Source: JAJPHI01 sp035541875
Lineage (GTDB): Bacteria; Desulfobacterota; Binatia; Binatales; Binataceae
DNA length: 64,000 nucleotides
Direction of reading: 5' to 3'
Assembly: GCA_035541875.1 (NCBI GenBank)
Contig: DATKML010000013.1
Span: 1 to 64,000, forward strand
This document shows positions 1-8,589 of the stretch, piece after piece (position 1 is the first letter of the stretch; the number at the start of each line of letters is the position of its first letter). The position numbers were made by a program, and so were the translations under genes. A model generated the notes under the pieces. That model was not told where the DNA came from. It worked only from the letters and a program-made list of their open reading frames with translations, and made no database searches.

Positions 1-159
1 TCGATGCCGTCGCGGATTGATTCAACACGCGTAGCGCGTGTTTGCGATGATAGCCGGTTACGCGGACGAACTCGGCCAGGATCTGCGTCGTTCGTGACGC
101 TCGCTGCTCCCCTGGTATCGCTGCCTGATCGCATCCTTCAATTCCCGTCTTGTCGCCAT
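1..159 (-). pseudogene. Transposase N-terminal fragment, frameshifted, running off the window
   Basis: Read from the ATG at 159 toward the window edge, the first ~17 codons give MATRRELKDAIRQRYQ, the usual start of a DDE transposase/integrase family. That frame then meets a stop near 58. The continuation lies in another frame and reads ILAEFVRVTGYHRKHALRVL, the N-terminal helical motif (GYHRKHA) of the same family. A single-base indel around 95-115 therefore broke the gene. Most of the protein lies to the left of the window or is lost. I recognise the family from the motif, not the exact IS. It faces away from the IS3-like fragment at 283-846, so two unrelated elements meet here. Confidence 0.6.
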
Positions 160-282
160 ACTCAGTCGCCTCGCCATCTCCTCCACCACCCCGCAGCTCC
201 GCCGCTGCCGGGTAGCAGTTTACGTGAGGCAACCAGTCGCGCGCCGATAACAAAAATCGTGAGTCAATGCGATCAATTGTGA

Positions 283-846
283 CAAACCGATTTGACCTAC
301 CTGCGGGTGATCGGTTGGGGCTGGTTCTATCTGTCGACCGTGCTCGACGACTTCTCGCGCTACATTCTGGCCTGGAAGCTGTGTTTGACCATGACCGCCA
401 CCGATGTTGCCGACACCCTGACGCTCGCCCTGCGCAGTTCCGGATTGGAGCGCGTCCGCGTCCGCCATCGACCGCGGCTGCTGAGCGATAGCGGACCGTC
501 CTACCTCTCCGGCCAGTTGGCTTCCAGGTTATCCGAGCACGCGATGGATCACATCCGCGGCAAACCCTATCACCCCATGACCCAGGGCAAGATCATCGAG
601 CGCTACCACCGCTCCTTGAAGAATCAGATTCTGTTGGAGAACTACTACCTGCCCGGACAGCTCGAAGCGCGTCTTGCCGAATTCGTCGATTACTACAACA
701 ACCGTCGCTACCACGAGAGCTTGAACAATTTGACCCCGGCCGATATCTACTGCGGCCGGGGTCAAACCATTCTCAACAGGAGGCAAAATATCAAGCACAA
801 AACCCTCGAGCTACGACGACAGCTGCATCACCAGGCGGTAGCCTGA
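283..846 (+). pseudogene. IS3-like transposase OrfB, C-terminal catalytic part
   Basis: This is the rve/DDE catalytic core of an IS3-type transposase. The first Asp sits in QTDLTYL (codon 289-291), the second in LLSDSGPSY, and the Glu in GKIIERYHRSLK about 36 residues later. The C-terminus has the typical YYNNRRYHESLNNLTPADIY and a closing RRQLHHQ segment. A TGA at 280-282 lies directly upstream in frame, and neither OrfA nor the N-terminal half of OrfB is present. The TTG at 292 is only a formal start. I read it as a 5'-truncated, dead copy. Confidence 0.75.
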
Positions 847-976
847 ACTTTAACCCGATGGGCTCAATCCTCTCTTATTTTTACGCTCAACTTGTCCAAC
901 AAGTTTTGACGACATACAGCCGATCCCTCCGCCGTAAAGACTCCCTGACTATCTCGCCCCTCCATTCGGACTCTTA

Positions 977-1804
977 TTAAGCCTTTGCAAAATTGAGAAG
1001 CAAATGGCGTAGGCCTCCATCCACGAGTCCTTGCCGCACTAGCGCATGGACTTCGCAGGATTCGCCATTTTTCCCGCTCCCGTCAGCTTCGTCTTCCAGT
1101 CGCATCAGAGCCTGCGTTGTAGTCCAGAAATTCGCCGCGCGAGCCGAAACATCATCAACGGCTTGCAGAAGAAAACCAGCCTTCACGGCTGCAGCAAGAT
1201 ATTCGTCGAGGGTTCCTATCTGAGCACACCAGTGATGATTAAAAGGTTCCGCGTATTGGTGGTCAACGAGGAAGCAGTCAAAAATAAAGAGACGGCCCTT
1301 TGGGCGCAGCAAACGAGCCAATCGGTCAAGCCAAGGCTCTCGGGGAAAAGAACTGGAACTGTCGATTGCGATAGCCGCATCAAAACAGGCGGCTCCTGGC
1401 ACCTCCGCCGCTTCGCAAAGCAGCGGCTTCACTTTGTCACCAACTTGCGCGGTATTGGCGAACTTCCTGACCAATTCTACATGAGACGGCGCTATAGTCA
1501 CCGCAGTAACCTGGGCGCCGAAGTTTTGCGCCCAATAGATAGCGCCACCACCTAGTCCACAGCCCACATCCAGGACGTTGCGGAACGGGATGCTGGAGAG
1601 CTGCCAGGTATCCGAAGCGTATTCCAGCATCCGCTCCTGTGCCGCGACCAATTGGTCTTTCAACTCGCCAGCGTTCGCACTCAATTTGAGCTTATCGATC
1701 AGGCCAGTGTGAAAATGTACTCGGGGCCCAGGTCCATAACGCCGTAGAATAGCTGCGGTCTTGCTCTCGTAATAAGAGAGTAGAGTGTTATCCCAAGTCG
1801 TCAT
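977..1804 (-). CDS. SAM-dependent class I methyltransferase
   Basis: A 275-residue cytosolic protein. Motif I is VLDVGCGLGGG at residues 78-87, followed by the strand-2 region QVTAVTIAP and a later FDAAIAIDS (motif IV-like). It has a lead of about 70 residues before the Rossmann fold, like small-molecule O/C-methyltransferases of the tocopherol, coclaurine and polyketide type. Substrate cannot be told. The ATG at 1804 follows AATGAG, a weak ribosome site. It lies 59 bp downstream of the NTF2-like gene on the same strand, so the two are probably co-transcribed; this pairing is common in secondary metabolism, which is inference here. Confidence 0.85.
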   Translation of the reverse strand: MTTWDNTLLSYYESKTAAILRRYGPGPRVHFHTGLIDKLKLSANAGELKDQLVAAQERMLEYASDTWQLSSIPFRNVLDVGCGLGGGAIYWAQNFGAQVTAVTIAPSHVELVRKFANTAQVGDKVKPLLCEAAEVPGAACFDAAIAIDSSSSFPREPWLDRLARLLRPKGRLFIFDCFLVDHQYAEPFNHHWCAQIGTLDEYLAAAVKAGFLLQAVDDVSARAANFWTTTQALMRLEDEADGSGKNGESCEVHALVRQGLVDGGLRHLLLNFAKA

Positions 1805-1863
1805 CTCATTACCACTTAGAGCCTATTTCAGGTGCAGCCGGCCTAAAAGCTCTTGCGGCTCGT

Positions 1864-2289
1864 TCAGTTGCGTGTACTCGTGGCTACTCGAACCTTCCAA
1901 ACTCCGTTTATCAAATCATAATGAAAAATAAATGCGATTGTCCGAGGAGTATCCTGATCATTATCGTGATCCGTAAAACTCCCTGTACCAGTTACGAAGC
2001 CGGTGTTGCCAAAATAGGTGAACTGTACGGGTTGGTTAGGAGTGAAGTTAAGCCCGAGGAAGGTCTCGCGATTAACTCCAGCTCGCGTTATTAAGTCCTG
2101 AAATAGGGCGTTCGGACCTATACACGGAGCATCGTGTGGCGAGTGCATCGATACTGTGTCGCACCAGTAACCTCTAATAATCCCTTCGTCCGTTTGAGAG
2201 GGAGGACAGGTAGCTCCAGATCCGAAAACTCGATTGAGATCACTGACCATGCTATTAAAGCTGTTACTCAAATCGCTGCTCGCTGGCAT
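1864..2289 (-). CDS. NTF2/SnoaL-like protein (tentative)
   Basis: 141 residues from ATG 2289, chosen because AGGAGAG lies 5 bases upstream; an in-frame start at 2313 has no such site. The C-terminal half alternates strands (VQFTYFGNTGFVTGTGSF, then TIAFIFHYDLINGVWKVRVAT), the pattern of the cystatin-like NTF2/SnoaL fold in which a Trp-containing last strand closes the cone. No catalytic Asp/His pair can be assigned. It may be an isomerase or cyclase or a binding protein working with the methyltransferase at 977-1804. The fold is suggested, and the function is unknown. Confidence 0.6.
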   Translation of the reverse strand: MPASSDLSNSFNSMVSDLNRVFGSGATCPPSQTDEGIIRGYWCDTVSMHSPHDAPCIGPNALFQDLITRAGVNRETFLGLNFTPNQPVQFTYFGNTGFVTGTGSFTDHDNDQDTPRTIAFIFHYDLINGVWKVRVATSTRN

Positions 2290-2402
2290 CTTAACTCTCC
2301 TGGTAGTAAACAATGTTAAAAGGCGAGATAAAATATCCTTTCCGGCGTGATTATCAGAACCGTAACGGCCGACGCGCTATACACTCCAAAATCCTCGTTG
2401 TC

Positions 2403-5400
2403 TCACGGCGGCGGATTGAGTAGCGCCGATGCCATGCGCAAATCGGGTGTGTTTAGGCCTTCGTCGAACGTCTCCATGAGTCTTGCTAATTCCAGGTGTG
2501 CACCATTCTCCTTTCCTTGTTGACGTCGCAGCCGACTAAGACTCATTGCCGCTCTCAGTTCCAATGCGCGTGCTCCCTGAGCACGCGCAATACTAAGGGC
2601 TTGATTGAAACAGTGCTCGGCTTCGCTTTGAGTGGCGCCTTTGGGCTTCTCTAAATCAGCTAGTCGCAACAGCATCTCCCCTTTCAAGCGAAGGATTTCA
2701 GCGCACCACCAGCTTTCACCGGACGTCTCCGTCTCTGCGCTGGCTTCAGAGAGCCTTTCCAGAGCCTCCTTCACGAAGCCCGCCTCACCGAGAGCCTCCG
2801 CGAGCAAAGCAACGTGATAGGGAAGCATGATCCGGGCACCCGTAGCGCGGAATGCGGCAAGGCCTTCATGAATTTGCAAAACGCCCTGCTCCTTTTGTTC
2901 CTGAAGCGCGGCCGCCCAGCCGCGTAGTATCAAGCCCATCGCTCGATAGAAGCCGAAATCGCGCTCGGTCGAGAGCGTTATCGCCACCTCTGCGTATTCC
3001 TGGACCTTCGTGGGGTCTCGACAAAGCTGGAAAAACCATGCGGCGAAGTCGCACGCAGTCGCCAGGCTGTAGGGGTGCGACACTTTCTTGGCCAGTTCGA
3101 GGGCCTGCCGGTTTCGCATTGCGGCTTGGTCCGGATATCCGAGGAACCACAGGGCCCACGCTGCATGAGCCAAACACACCACTCCAGAGTCTTGACCGTA
3201 GGTGACCGCCAAGGGCCCATGCTCTTCGTAATGGTAAATCGCGATAGCCTGCTCCAGATGCTCTAAGGCGGGGGCGAACTCGCCAAAATTTAGCAATGTG
3301 ACCCCCAAGGCGTGATGAGCCTCCAATAGCTGTGCCTGGTCCCGCGTGCTTTCGGCTATCCGCATGCATTCCTGCGCAAGTTCATGGGCCGTCCGGTGCT
3401 CGGCGCGAGCAAGGTAAAAGACCCAGAGGCCGAATAAGATCGGAAATAGGTGAGGGTTTCCGCCCGTTCTCTTGCAAAGATCACGCGCGCGAGAAAACGC
3501 CGCTTCTACCTCATCAAAAGCAAAGCCTCTGGTTGCTATCAGCGCGGTCCCAAGCACGATCCTCAGTGGCAACTCGAGTTGAAGCCTTTGTGGGTTATCC
3601 GGGAGCTTTTCGATTAGATGAAGAGCTTTCCTGAAATGCTCGATCGCTTTCACATTAGCCGAACTCCGCACAGCCTTGTCGCCCGCTAATTTCAGATAAA
3701 GAACAGCTTTGGCCGGATCGGCAGCCTCGCCAGCGTTCCAATAGTGATGGGCCAAATCATCTGCGCGATCCTCCAAAGCATCCGCGTTGAGCGTTTCGAT
3801 CGCGTGCGCCACGTTTAAATGCAGACGCTGGAGACGAGCGATCGAAAGCTGATCGAGCACCGCCCGACGAATTAGCTCATGGGTGAATCTGAACCTCGCT
3901 TCTGGGTACTGCAGCTTGGACGAGGTCAGTCCCATTTTCTCGGTTTCTTCAACCCGGTCGATAAGTTGCTCAGGTTCGATTCCTGTTGTCCTTTCCAGAA
4001 GGGCGAAGGTAAAGGAGCGACCGATCACGGCGGCCGCAGCGAGGATGCTGAAGGTTTCGGAGGTCACGCGTTCGAGGCGCCGCTTGATGGCGAAACGCAA
4101 GCTTTGCGGCAGATCGATCTGCTCGGGCGTCAGGTCTTTGGAGAGGTCCAAATGCCGATGGTTTCGCTCGAGATCGCGGACCAGCTCCTCGACAAAGAAG
4201 GGATTCCCCTCGCTATTTGCATATATCGCCTGCACCAGGGCTGGACTAGGCGAAGACCCGCTCAGCGCTTCGATCATCTGCTCGACCGCAGTCTGTGGCA
4301 AACCAAGCAAATGAACCCGCTCGACAACACCTAGGCGTGTGCACTCGTCCAAGGTCTGCACCAAACCAGCGTTCAGATCGACCTCTGCATCTCGGTGGGT
4401 CGCAATGACCATAAGAGGTAGGCCGGATATCGATCGGGCCAGATGAGCGAGCAGAGCCAGCGAACCTTCGTCGGCCCACTGCATATCTTCGAGGAGCAAC
4501 AAAATTGGACTCTGGGAGGATTGTCGCGTGATAAGCTCCCTGACCGCGTTGAACAGCATACGGCGAGATTGGTCGGGTGATACCTGGAGAGGAGATTGAA
4601 GATCCGGCAGGATCCGCCGAAGCTGGGGGAGCAGACGCGACAGTTCGACAGCCTCATTACCAAGACTGGTCCGGATAATTTCGGGACTCTGCGAGCGAAT
4701 TGCTGCCTCGAGGAGTTCGACAAACGGCTCGAACGGCACCGAATCTTCGCGATCGTAACAATTACCCGCAAGCGGGATGAATCCCAATCGGCGCGCTTCT
4801 TCGCCAACTTCACGCGAGAGACGAGTCTTACCTATTCCCGGCGGACCGCTTACGACCACGATCCGCCCTTCACGATTTCTTGCCCGCTCCAGCCATTGGC
4901 GCATCAAGGCGCGCTCATGCTTGCGACCGACGAATGCTGTTAGGTCGCTAGGTGCCGACAAGAGAATCGTTTCGGCGCGAAGCGGCAGCGGCGCCGAGAT
5001 TACGGCCTCTTTCGATACACCTTCGGGCTCCAGGGAAAAGCGCCAGACAATTGACGGCTCCGACTTGGGGAAGTACGAGCAATAAGATCCGGTCCGGATA
5101 GCATGATAGAGCAGCTCACCTAGAATTGTGTCGTGATCAGCAATTTTTTGTATCGCGGCCCGGATTGCTCGCGTAACGTTAAGGCGAGCTCGCTCCGCTA
5201 CCGATCCAGCTCTCCTGTCACGACCGCCGAGCCCCAGAGCTCTTGCCAGCTCGCGGGTCAGAAAATCTATCTCGGCTTCTATTTTCTCGCCACGCTCAAA
5301 TTGGTCATTTTCTCTGAGCTCCTGGAGTTCCGAGCGCAGTTCCAAGATCCGGGTTCTAATTTCCTGCTTCGCTTGCGTATCAAGTGCCGGTCCAGCGTCG

Positions 5401-5705
5401 CCGATCTTGCGCTGGATCTGATCTCTTTCGAAATCAACAGGAGAAATGAGCTCGCGACTGGATTCGCTGATCGCGACAGAAGCCGCCGGTCCCGCCAGCA
5501 GATCGAGTGCGCGAAACTCCCGATATGGATGTTGAAGGAGCTGGCAAATATAGCCCAAGCCGAGCATGTCCTTTAAAGGGAATGCTGGACCGCTACAGCC
5601 GATCGTCCAGTAATCCCCAAAGGGAGCGAAGGTTCCTTGTAGAGCGTCCGACTGTTCCGTCTGCCTAGCGGAATGCGGCGATGGGCGACCTCTTCGACTT
5701 ACCAT
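2403..5705 (-). CDS. Large AAA ATPase with TPR tail (signal-transduction ATPase)
   Basis: About 1100 residues from ATG 5705, which is preceded by a G-rich site; a TTG at 5792 would add 29 residues. Residues ~20-220 match the N-terminal module found in many AAA/adenylate-cyclase-type regulators (FGDYWTI, LGLGYICQLLQHP, a coiled Glu/Arg-rich part, LGLGGRDRRAGSVAERAR, AIRTGSYCSYFP). An AAA_16-type ATPase follows, with Walker A GPPGIGKT at ~287-294 and Walker B ILLLLEDMQWAD near 400-412. The rest is helical tetratricopeptide-like repeat. The family often ends in or is fused to a LuxR helix-turn-helix or guanylate cyclase domain; none is visible here, so the output partner is unknown. Confidence 0.85.
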   Translation of the reverse strand: MVSRRGRPSPHSARQTEQSDALQGTFAPFGDYWTIGCSGPAFPLKDMLGLGYICQLLQHPYREFRALDLLAGPAASVAISESSRELISPVDFERDQIQRKIGDAGPALDTQAKQEIRTRILELRSELQELRENDQFERGEKIEAEIDFLTRELARALGLGGRDRRAGSVAERARLNVTRAIRAAIQKIADHDTILGELLYHAIRTGSYCSYFPKSEPSIVWRFSLEPEGVSKEAVISAPLPLRAETILLSAPSDLTAFVGRKHERALMRQWLERARNREGRIVVVSGPPGIGKTRLSREVGEEARRLGFIPLAGNCYDREDSVPFEPFVELLEAAIRSQSPEIIRTSLGNEAVELSRLLPQLRRILPDLQSPLQVSPDQSRRMLFNAVRELITRQSSQSPILLLLEDMQWADEGSLALLAHLARSISGLPLMVIATHRDAEVDLNAGLVQTLDECTRLGVVERVHLLGLPQTAVEQMIEALSGSSPSPALVQAIYANSEGNPFFVEELVRDLERNHRHLDLSKDLTPEQIDLPQSLRFAIKRRLERVTSETFSILAAAAVIGRSFTFALLERTTGIEPEQLIDRVEETEKMGLTSSKLQYPEARFRFTHELIRRAVLDQLSIARLQRLHLNVAHAIETLNADALEDRADDLAHHYWNAGEAADPAKAVLYLKLAGDKAVRSSANVKAIEHFRKALHLIEKLPDNPQRLQLELPLRIVLGTALIATRGFAFDEVEAAFSRARDLCKRTGGNPHLFPILFGLWVFYLARAEHRTAHELAQECMRIAESTRDQAQLLEAHHALGVTLLNFGEFAPALEHLEQAIAIYHYEEHGPLAVTYGQDSGVVCLAHAAWALWFLGYPDQAAMRNRQALELAKKVSHPYSLATACDFAAWFFQLCRDPTKVQEYAEVAITLSTERDFGFYRAMGLILRGWAAALQEQKEQGVLQIHEGLAAFRATGARIMLPYHVALLAEALGEAGFVKEALERLSEASAETETSGESWWCAEILRLKGEMLLRLADLEKPKGATQSEAEHCFNQALSIARAQGARALELRAAMSLSRLRRQQGKENGAHLELARLMETFDEGLNTPDLRMASALLNPPP

Positions 5706-5892
5706 CAGACCCCCCGGAAGTTTTAGGACCGTTGGGCTCAGAAGTAACAAGGTCGGAGTATTGTCTCCGAAGCAGGCATTTTGGTTAAGCAACGCCTAGG
5801 CCCTTTCTTACAACGAAGAGTCAGAAAAATCCAACATAAACCACTTTAAATAAGCGAGAAGAAATCGCTGGTTACACGAGCTCGATTACCAA

Positions 5893-5932
5893 CGAGCCGG
5901 AGGGGCTTTTGGGGGCTCACACCTCCGGCTCG
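5893..5932. terminator. Strong GC hairpin downstream of the small secreted protein
   Basis: Perfect 11-bp arms at 5893-5903 and 5922-5932 (CGAGCCGGAGG and its complement) enclose an 18-base loop. It lies between the stop of the gene at 5965 and the start region of the AAA gene. There is no clear T run on either strand, so it may be a Rho-assisted or imperfect terminator, or an mRNA-stabilising stem. Confidence 0.55.
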
Positions 5933-5964
5933 CGTTCGGGGGGGGCGGAACGGATTACGCAAAC

Positions 5965-6279
5965 CTAGAACCCGGGAACAGCTGGCGCCCGGCCCACAGC
6001 AAAAGAGGCCTGTTTCGCAAGGCAGTTGTCAGGATCGCCGACTACGTCGTGCTGTGAATACAAGGCACCTGCTTGGCACGTTTTTTCGCGCGGATGAGAA
6101 GTGGATGCATTCAATATCGGCGCCGCAATACCCAACAGCGATGCCCCACTTTCGGTGCTTGCTACCTGGACCGTAGGAGCCGAGGCCGTGTCCTTGAGGT
6201 CAGCCGACCAAACCTGTGGGGTAATTCCGGCAAGCAAGAGGCTGAAACCAACCAACGCTTTCGTCTTCTGAATAGTCAT
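5965..6279 (-). CDS. Small secreted protein of unknown function
   Basis: 104 residues. The first ~26 residues form a Sec signal peptide: Lys near the start, a hydrophobic core GFSLLLAGI, and a likely cut after VWSA. The mature part is short, with two Cys (in EKTCQAG and DNCLAK) that could form a disulfide. An AAAGGAGAG ribosome site sits 4-5 bases before the ATG at 6279. I do not recognise the family. A perfect palindrome lies ~80 bp upstream, so expression may be controlled. Confidence 0.65.
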   Translation of the reverse strand: MTIQKTKALVGFSLLLAGITPQVWSADLKDTASAPTVQVASTESGASLLGIAAPILNASTSHPREKTCQAGALYSQHDVVGDPDNCLAKQASFAVGRAPAVPGF

Positions 6280-6360
6280 CGCTCTCTCCTTTTGGAGCTC
6301 CCATCTTGTTTGAAGCTCTCAAAAAGGAGGCGTTCAGGATGACAGAACCTTTCGTCATTC

Positions 6361-6385
6361 CTCCTTGAACAACTTGTTCAAGGAG
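6361..6385. promoter_or_regulatory. 25-bp perfect palindrome upstream of the secreted protein
   Basis: CTCCTTGAACA at 6361-6371 and its exact complement at 6375-6385 flank a 3-base spacer. It lies about 80 bp upstream of the ATG at 6279. It could be an operator for a dimeric regulator or a hairpin ending a transcript from the right. The absence of a T run and the position in a promoter-sized gap favour an operator; this is inference. Confidence 0.45.
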
Positions 6386-6534
6386 TTCGAACCCTCCGAT
6401 CGGAGAATTTTCCTGCAAGGTGACGACGGGGGAGGAGCTAACCCCCGGCCATGCAATCTATTGCACTAGAGTGCCGATGACTCGGGGGGGGAATATCGCT
6501 TTGCGGGGGCTTGCCCGCCGTACCGGGCACAATG

Positions 6535-7066
6535 AAAGGGTCTTACTCTGACCTTCGGCGAGCCGAAGATCAGCGGCGATTTCGCGATTACGTCCAATAC
6601 CGGAGTGGGTGCGCTCGCCCCGTTAGCAAAGTGCTCGGTTTCGATTATTTTCACGCCGACCGGACTCGGCTCGCGGGTGGTTACTCTCAATCTCAACGAT
6701 AATGCGATTAATGCTCCGCAACAGGTTGCCTTGGTGGGGCAAGGCGTGCCGGGCCGGGTCGCGGTCGAGCCTGGAGGGCTGAGCTTCGGCAAGCAACCGC
6801 TCGGCCAGCCCGCGGCGACGGCAGTTAACCTCATTAATCACAACTCAGTCGATCTCACCATTCAAGGCGTGGGGTAGGACAACGCACAATTCGTCCCAGA
6901 CCAAACTTGCGTTGGTGTGCTCGATCAAAATGGCGGCCAGTGCACTTTCTCAGTGACGTTCACGCGCGCCAAGACCGGCCGCCAGACCGCCGCGTTGAGC
7001 ATCACGGACAACGCCGCGAAGAGTCCGCAAGTGCAGTACCACACGAACGCCCATCCATGCGGGTAG
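6535..7066 (+). pseudogene. Broken ASPM-SPD-2-Hydin / choice-of-anchor-D repeat protein
   Basis: The frame holds two immunoglobulin-like repeats of this family. Repeat 1 contains CSVSIIFTPTGLGSRVVTLN, NDNA and VALVGQG. Repeat 2 contains LSFGKQPLG, VNLINHNSVDLTI, then CTFSVTFTRAKTGRQTAALS and ITDNA. An in-frame TAG at 6875-6877 interrupts repeat 2, and coding continues in the same frame from 6878 to a stop at 7064-7066. The protein has no start or signal peptide: a TGA at 6533-6535 precedes the frame, and the last repeat is cut before its closing strand. Intact relatives are usually large exported repeat proteins. This is a remnant truncated at both ends with a nonsense mutation. Confidence 0.75.
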
Positions 7067-7213
7067 ATGAGAGTATGCCGCTGCTCGGCTTCGCGTTGCA
7101 TACGCTCAGCCCGCCGCCTCGACGCATTGAGGCTTCTCTGCTGGCGTGCTCGTTCTAGGTTCTCGAAGCCATACTGTCGCCAGTACCGGGCAGCAGCAGC
7201 CAACCCGGCCTAA

Positions 7214-7252
7214 CGCTGACGCGCCTTTCACGCTGACGCGCCTTTCACGCTG
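7214..7252. repeat. 17-bp tandem duplication
   Basis: CGCTGACGCGCCTTTCA occurs twice in perfect tandem (7214-7230 and 7231-7247), followed by the first five bases of a third copy. It lies in non-coding DNA. It is probably a replication-slippage duplication, with no function visible. Confidence 0.85.
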
Positions 7253-7340
7253 TCTCAGTGGTGAAGTGAGGCATTGGTGAATTTTAGCAAATGAACGCGG
7301 GGGATTGCCGTACCCGCCTGATCGGGCGTTGGGGGTTGAG

Positions 7341-7550
7341 TCAGCGTGAAGCCGAAGTGATTGCACCGCGTACGTACCGCCGCACGGTGTTGCGCGACAC
7401 CGCCAGCATCCGCGCGATCTCCCAAATGCTCCTGCCCTGCCTGCTCAAAACCCGGATCTCCACCGCTTCCTCAGCCACCAGCATGAGGCCCTCCGCTATG
7501 GAGTACTCCATACCGGGGTGGGTCAGTTTTCAATCGGCGACCCTGGGTCA
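7341..7550 (-). mobile_element. IS21-family left end with istA N-terminal fragment
   Basis: The terminal sequence starts with TGACCC at 7550 and reads into GATTGAAAACTGACCCACC, typical of IS21-type ends with repeated TGACCC. A 56-residue reading frame from ATG 7511 to a stop at 7341-7343 carries VEIRVLSRQGRSIWEIARML and VSRNTVRRYVR, the IstA helix-turn-helix. The catalytic part of IstA, the IstB ATPase and the right end are all absent. It is a remnant of an element otherwise deleted. Confidence 0.75.
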
Positions 7551-7893
7551 CTCTTGCGCCGGCGGCTACAACGCTTCACCCCCCCCGGCGGTTTGTTCCT
7601 TGTGGTTCTCGGGATCGTCGAGCAAACGATCTGCGCCGTTGTGCTGGTCGCCCCGGCGCACGCGACGGGGCACCGAATCTCGTGAAGGAGCCGCCGCAGA
7701 ATAGACAGCGCCCGGCGTTCGATGATGTGAGCCCTCGCGTTGCATACGACCTTAGTGAGCAGTGTCGCGCAGTACCGGGGACGCCGGAAGAGCTTTCGCC
7801 GGCGAACGGCACGCGACCCTGGCATCACGTTGCGCGGTACCTAACTGGTACCTTTGGACTTGATAAGGTGTTCGGGTAGAGCGTAATTCCTTG

Positions 7894-7946
7894 GTTTTAT
7901 TGGCGCGCCCTGGGGGATTTGAACCCCCGACCCTCAGATCCGTAGT
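7894..7946. repeat. att-like duplication of the tRNA-Arg 3' end (distal copy)
   Basis: These 53 bases match 10766-10818 with one mismatch (G7913 versus A10785). The match covers CCA, the acceptor 3' strand, the T arm and the 3' half of the anticodon region of tRNA-Arg(ACG). The rest of the tRNA is missing here. Duplication of a tRNA 3' end is the standard scar of site-specific integration. Confidence 0.9.
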
Positions 7947-8589
7947 TCCGTTGGATACTGTCCACAAGTGAGCGCAGAGCGCTAAATTGCTAGCCTTTTT
8001 GCCTGCTGAATGGCCATTCCGTCCGCGTCTGTCCACCGATGTTCAGCGGCATGGCTGTCAAATTGGCTGTCAGCCAACGGTACCCTATCCAGCTCGGGGG
8101 ATACCTTGGCCGGTGGGGGCCCTCCCTCCCCGCGCCACGACAAACCTACTCTGATGTAATCCCTCCCAGATGTGCGGTGCGGGGACTCCCGTTGACGGGA
8201 GACTCTTGCCCATTGACGGGTAGAGCATTCGCGACCCGCTGTCGGCTGAAAGTCGCTCGCCTAGCGCAGGCTGTGTGTAGGGCAGCGGGGGCATTTAACC
8301 GTGTGAGGCGCAGGAGTTCCGAGATTTTGATTGAGCGACGTTGGTTACCGTTGCTGCGGCGATTGCTCGCCCACATTCGCGGCTCGCGATGCGGACACAT
8401 GGGTGATCACCACGTAGACGCCGACCATCTGCTGGGCGAGCCTGGAAGATGATCGACAGCAGAAGCTCAAGGACGCGCCCGCTGTGCTGGCCGACGATCA
8501 AACCTACGGTGAGGTTAGATGCCATCAGGATATGGCTGGCTGTTGGGGGCTGTTTCTTCGCCCGGGAAAGCCTTATTAAACTTGCGCTG
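7947..8589. other. Island left flank without a supported gene; short repeats near att
   Basis: Just inside the att copy are two CTGTCCAC (7958-7965, 8029-8036) and two GGCTGTCA (8053-8060, 8065-8072), a layout like integrase arm-binding sites. TTGACGGG also occurs twice around 8190-8225. A 137-codon open frame at 8039-8452 has no recognisable domain or ribosome site, and I do not call it a gene. Confidence 0.45.

Larger units (their letters stand above)
7067..7893. other. Decayed region without an intact gene
   Basis: No convincing full gene. It holds a 17-bp tandem duplication (7214-7252), the end of an IS21-like element (7341-7550), and minus-strand stretches that look protein-like but lack start or context: near 7060-7200 (ARYWRQYGFENLERAR) and near 7570-7790 (CNARAHIIERRALSILRRLL). 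I cannot assign either to a family. The stretch looks like a graveyard of old insertions next to an integration site. Confidence 0.6.

Noticed and set aside
5904..5917. TTTTGGGGGCTC shared with about 63897-63908
   Set aside because: Only 12 bases agree and the flanks differ; too short to call a repeat family.
6875..6877. TAG as pyrrolysine or programmed readthrough
   Set aside because: The protein is also truncated at both ends, there is no pyl context, and simple decay explains it.
7214..7252. CRISPR-like array
   Set aside because: Two adjacent 17-bp units without spacers are a tandem duplication; no cas gene or spaced repeat exists in the window.
7570..7790. Protein-like minus-strand stretch (CNARAHIIERRALSILRRLL)
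   Set aside because: No start, no known domain and stop-bounded; kept only as a note on decayed DNA.
8039..8452. 137-codon open frame in the tRNA-Arg island
   Set aside because: No domain, no ribosome site, composition unlike a protein, and overlaps repeat-rich att-flanking DNA.
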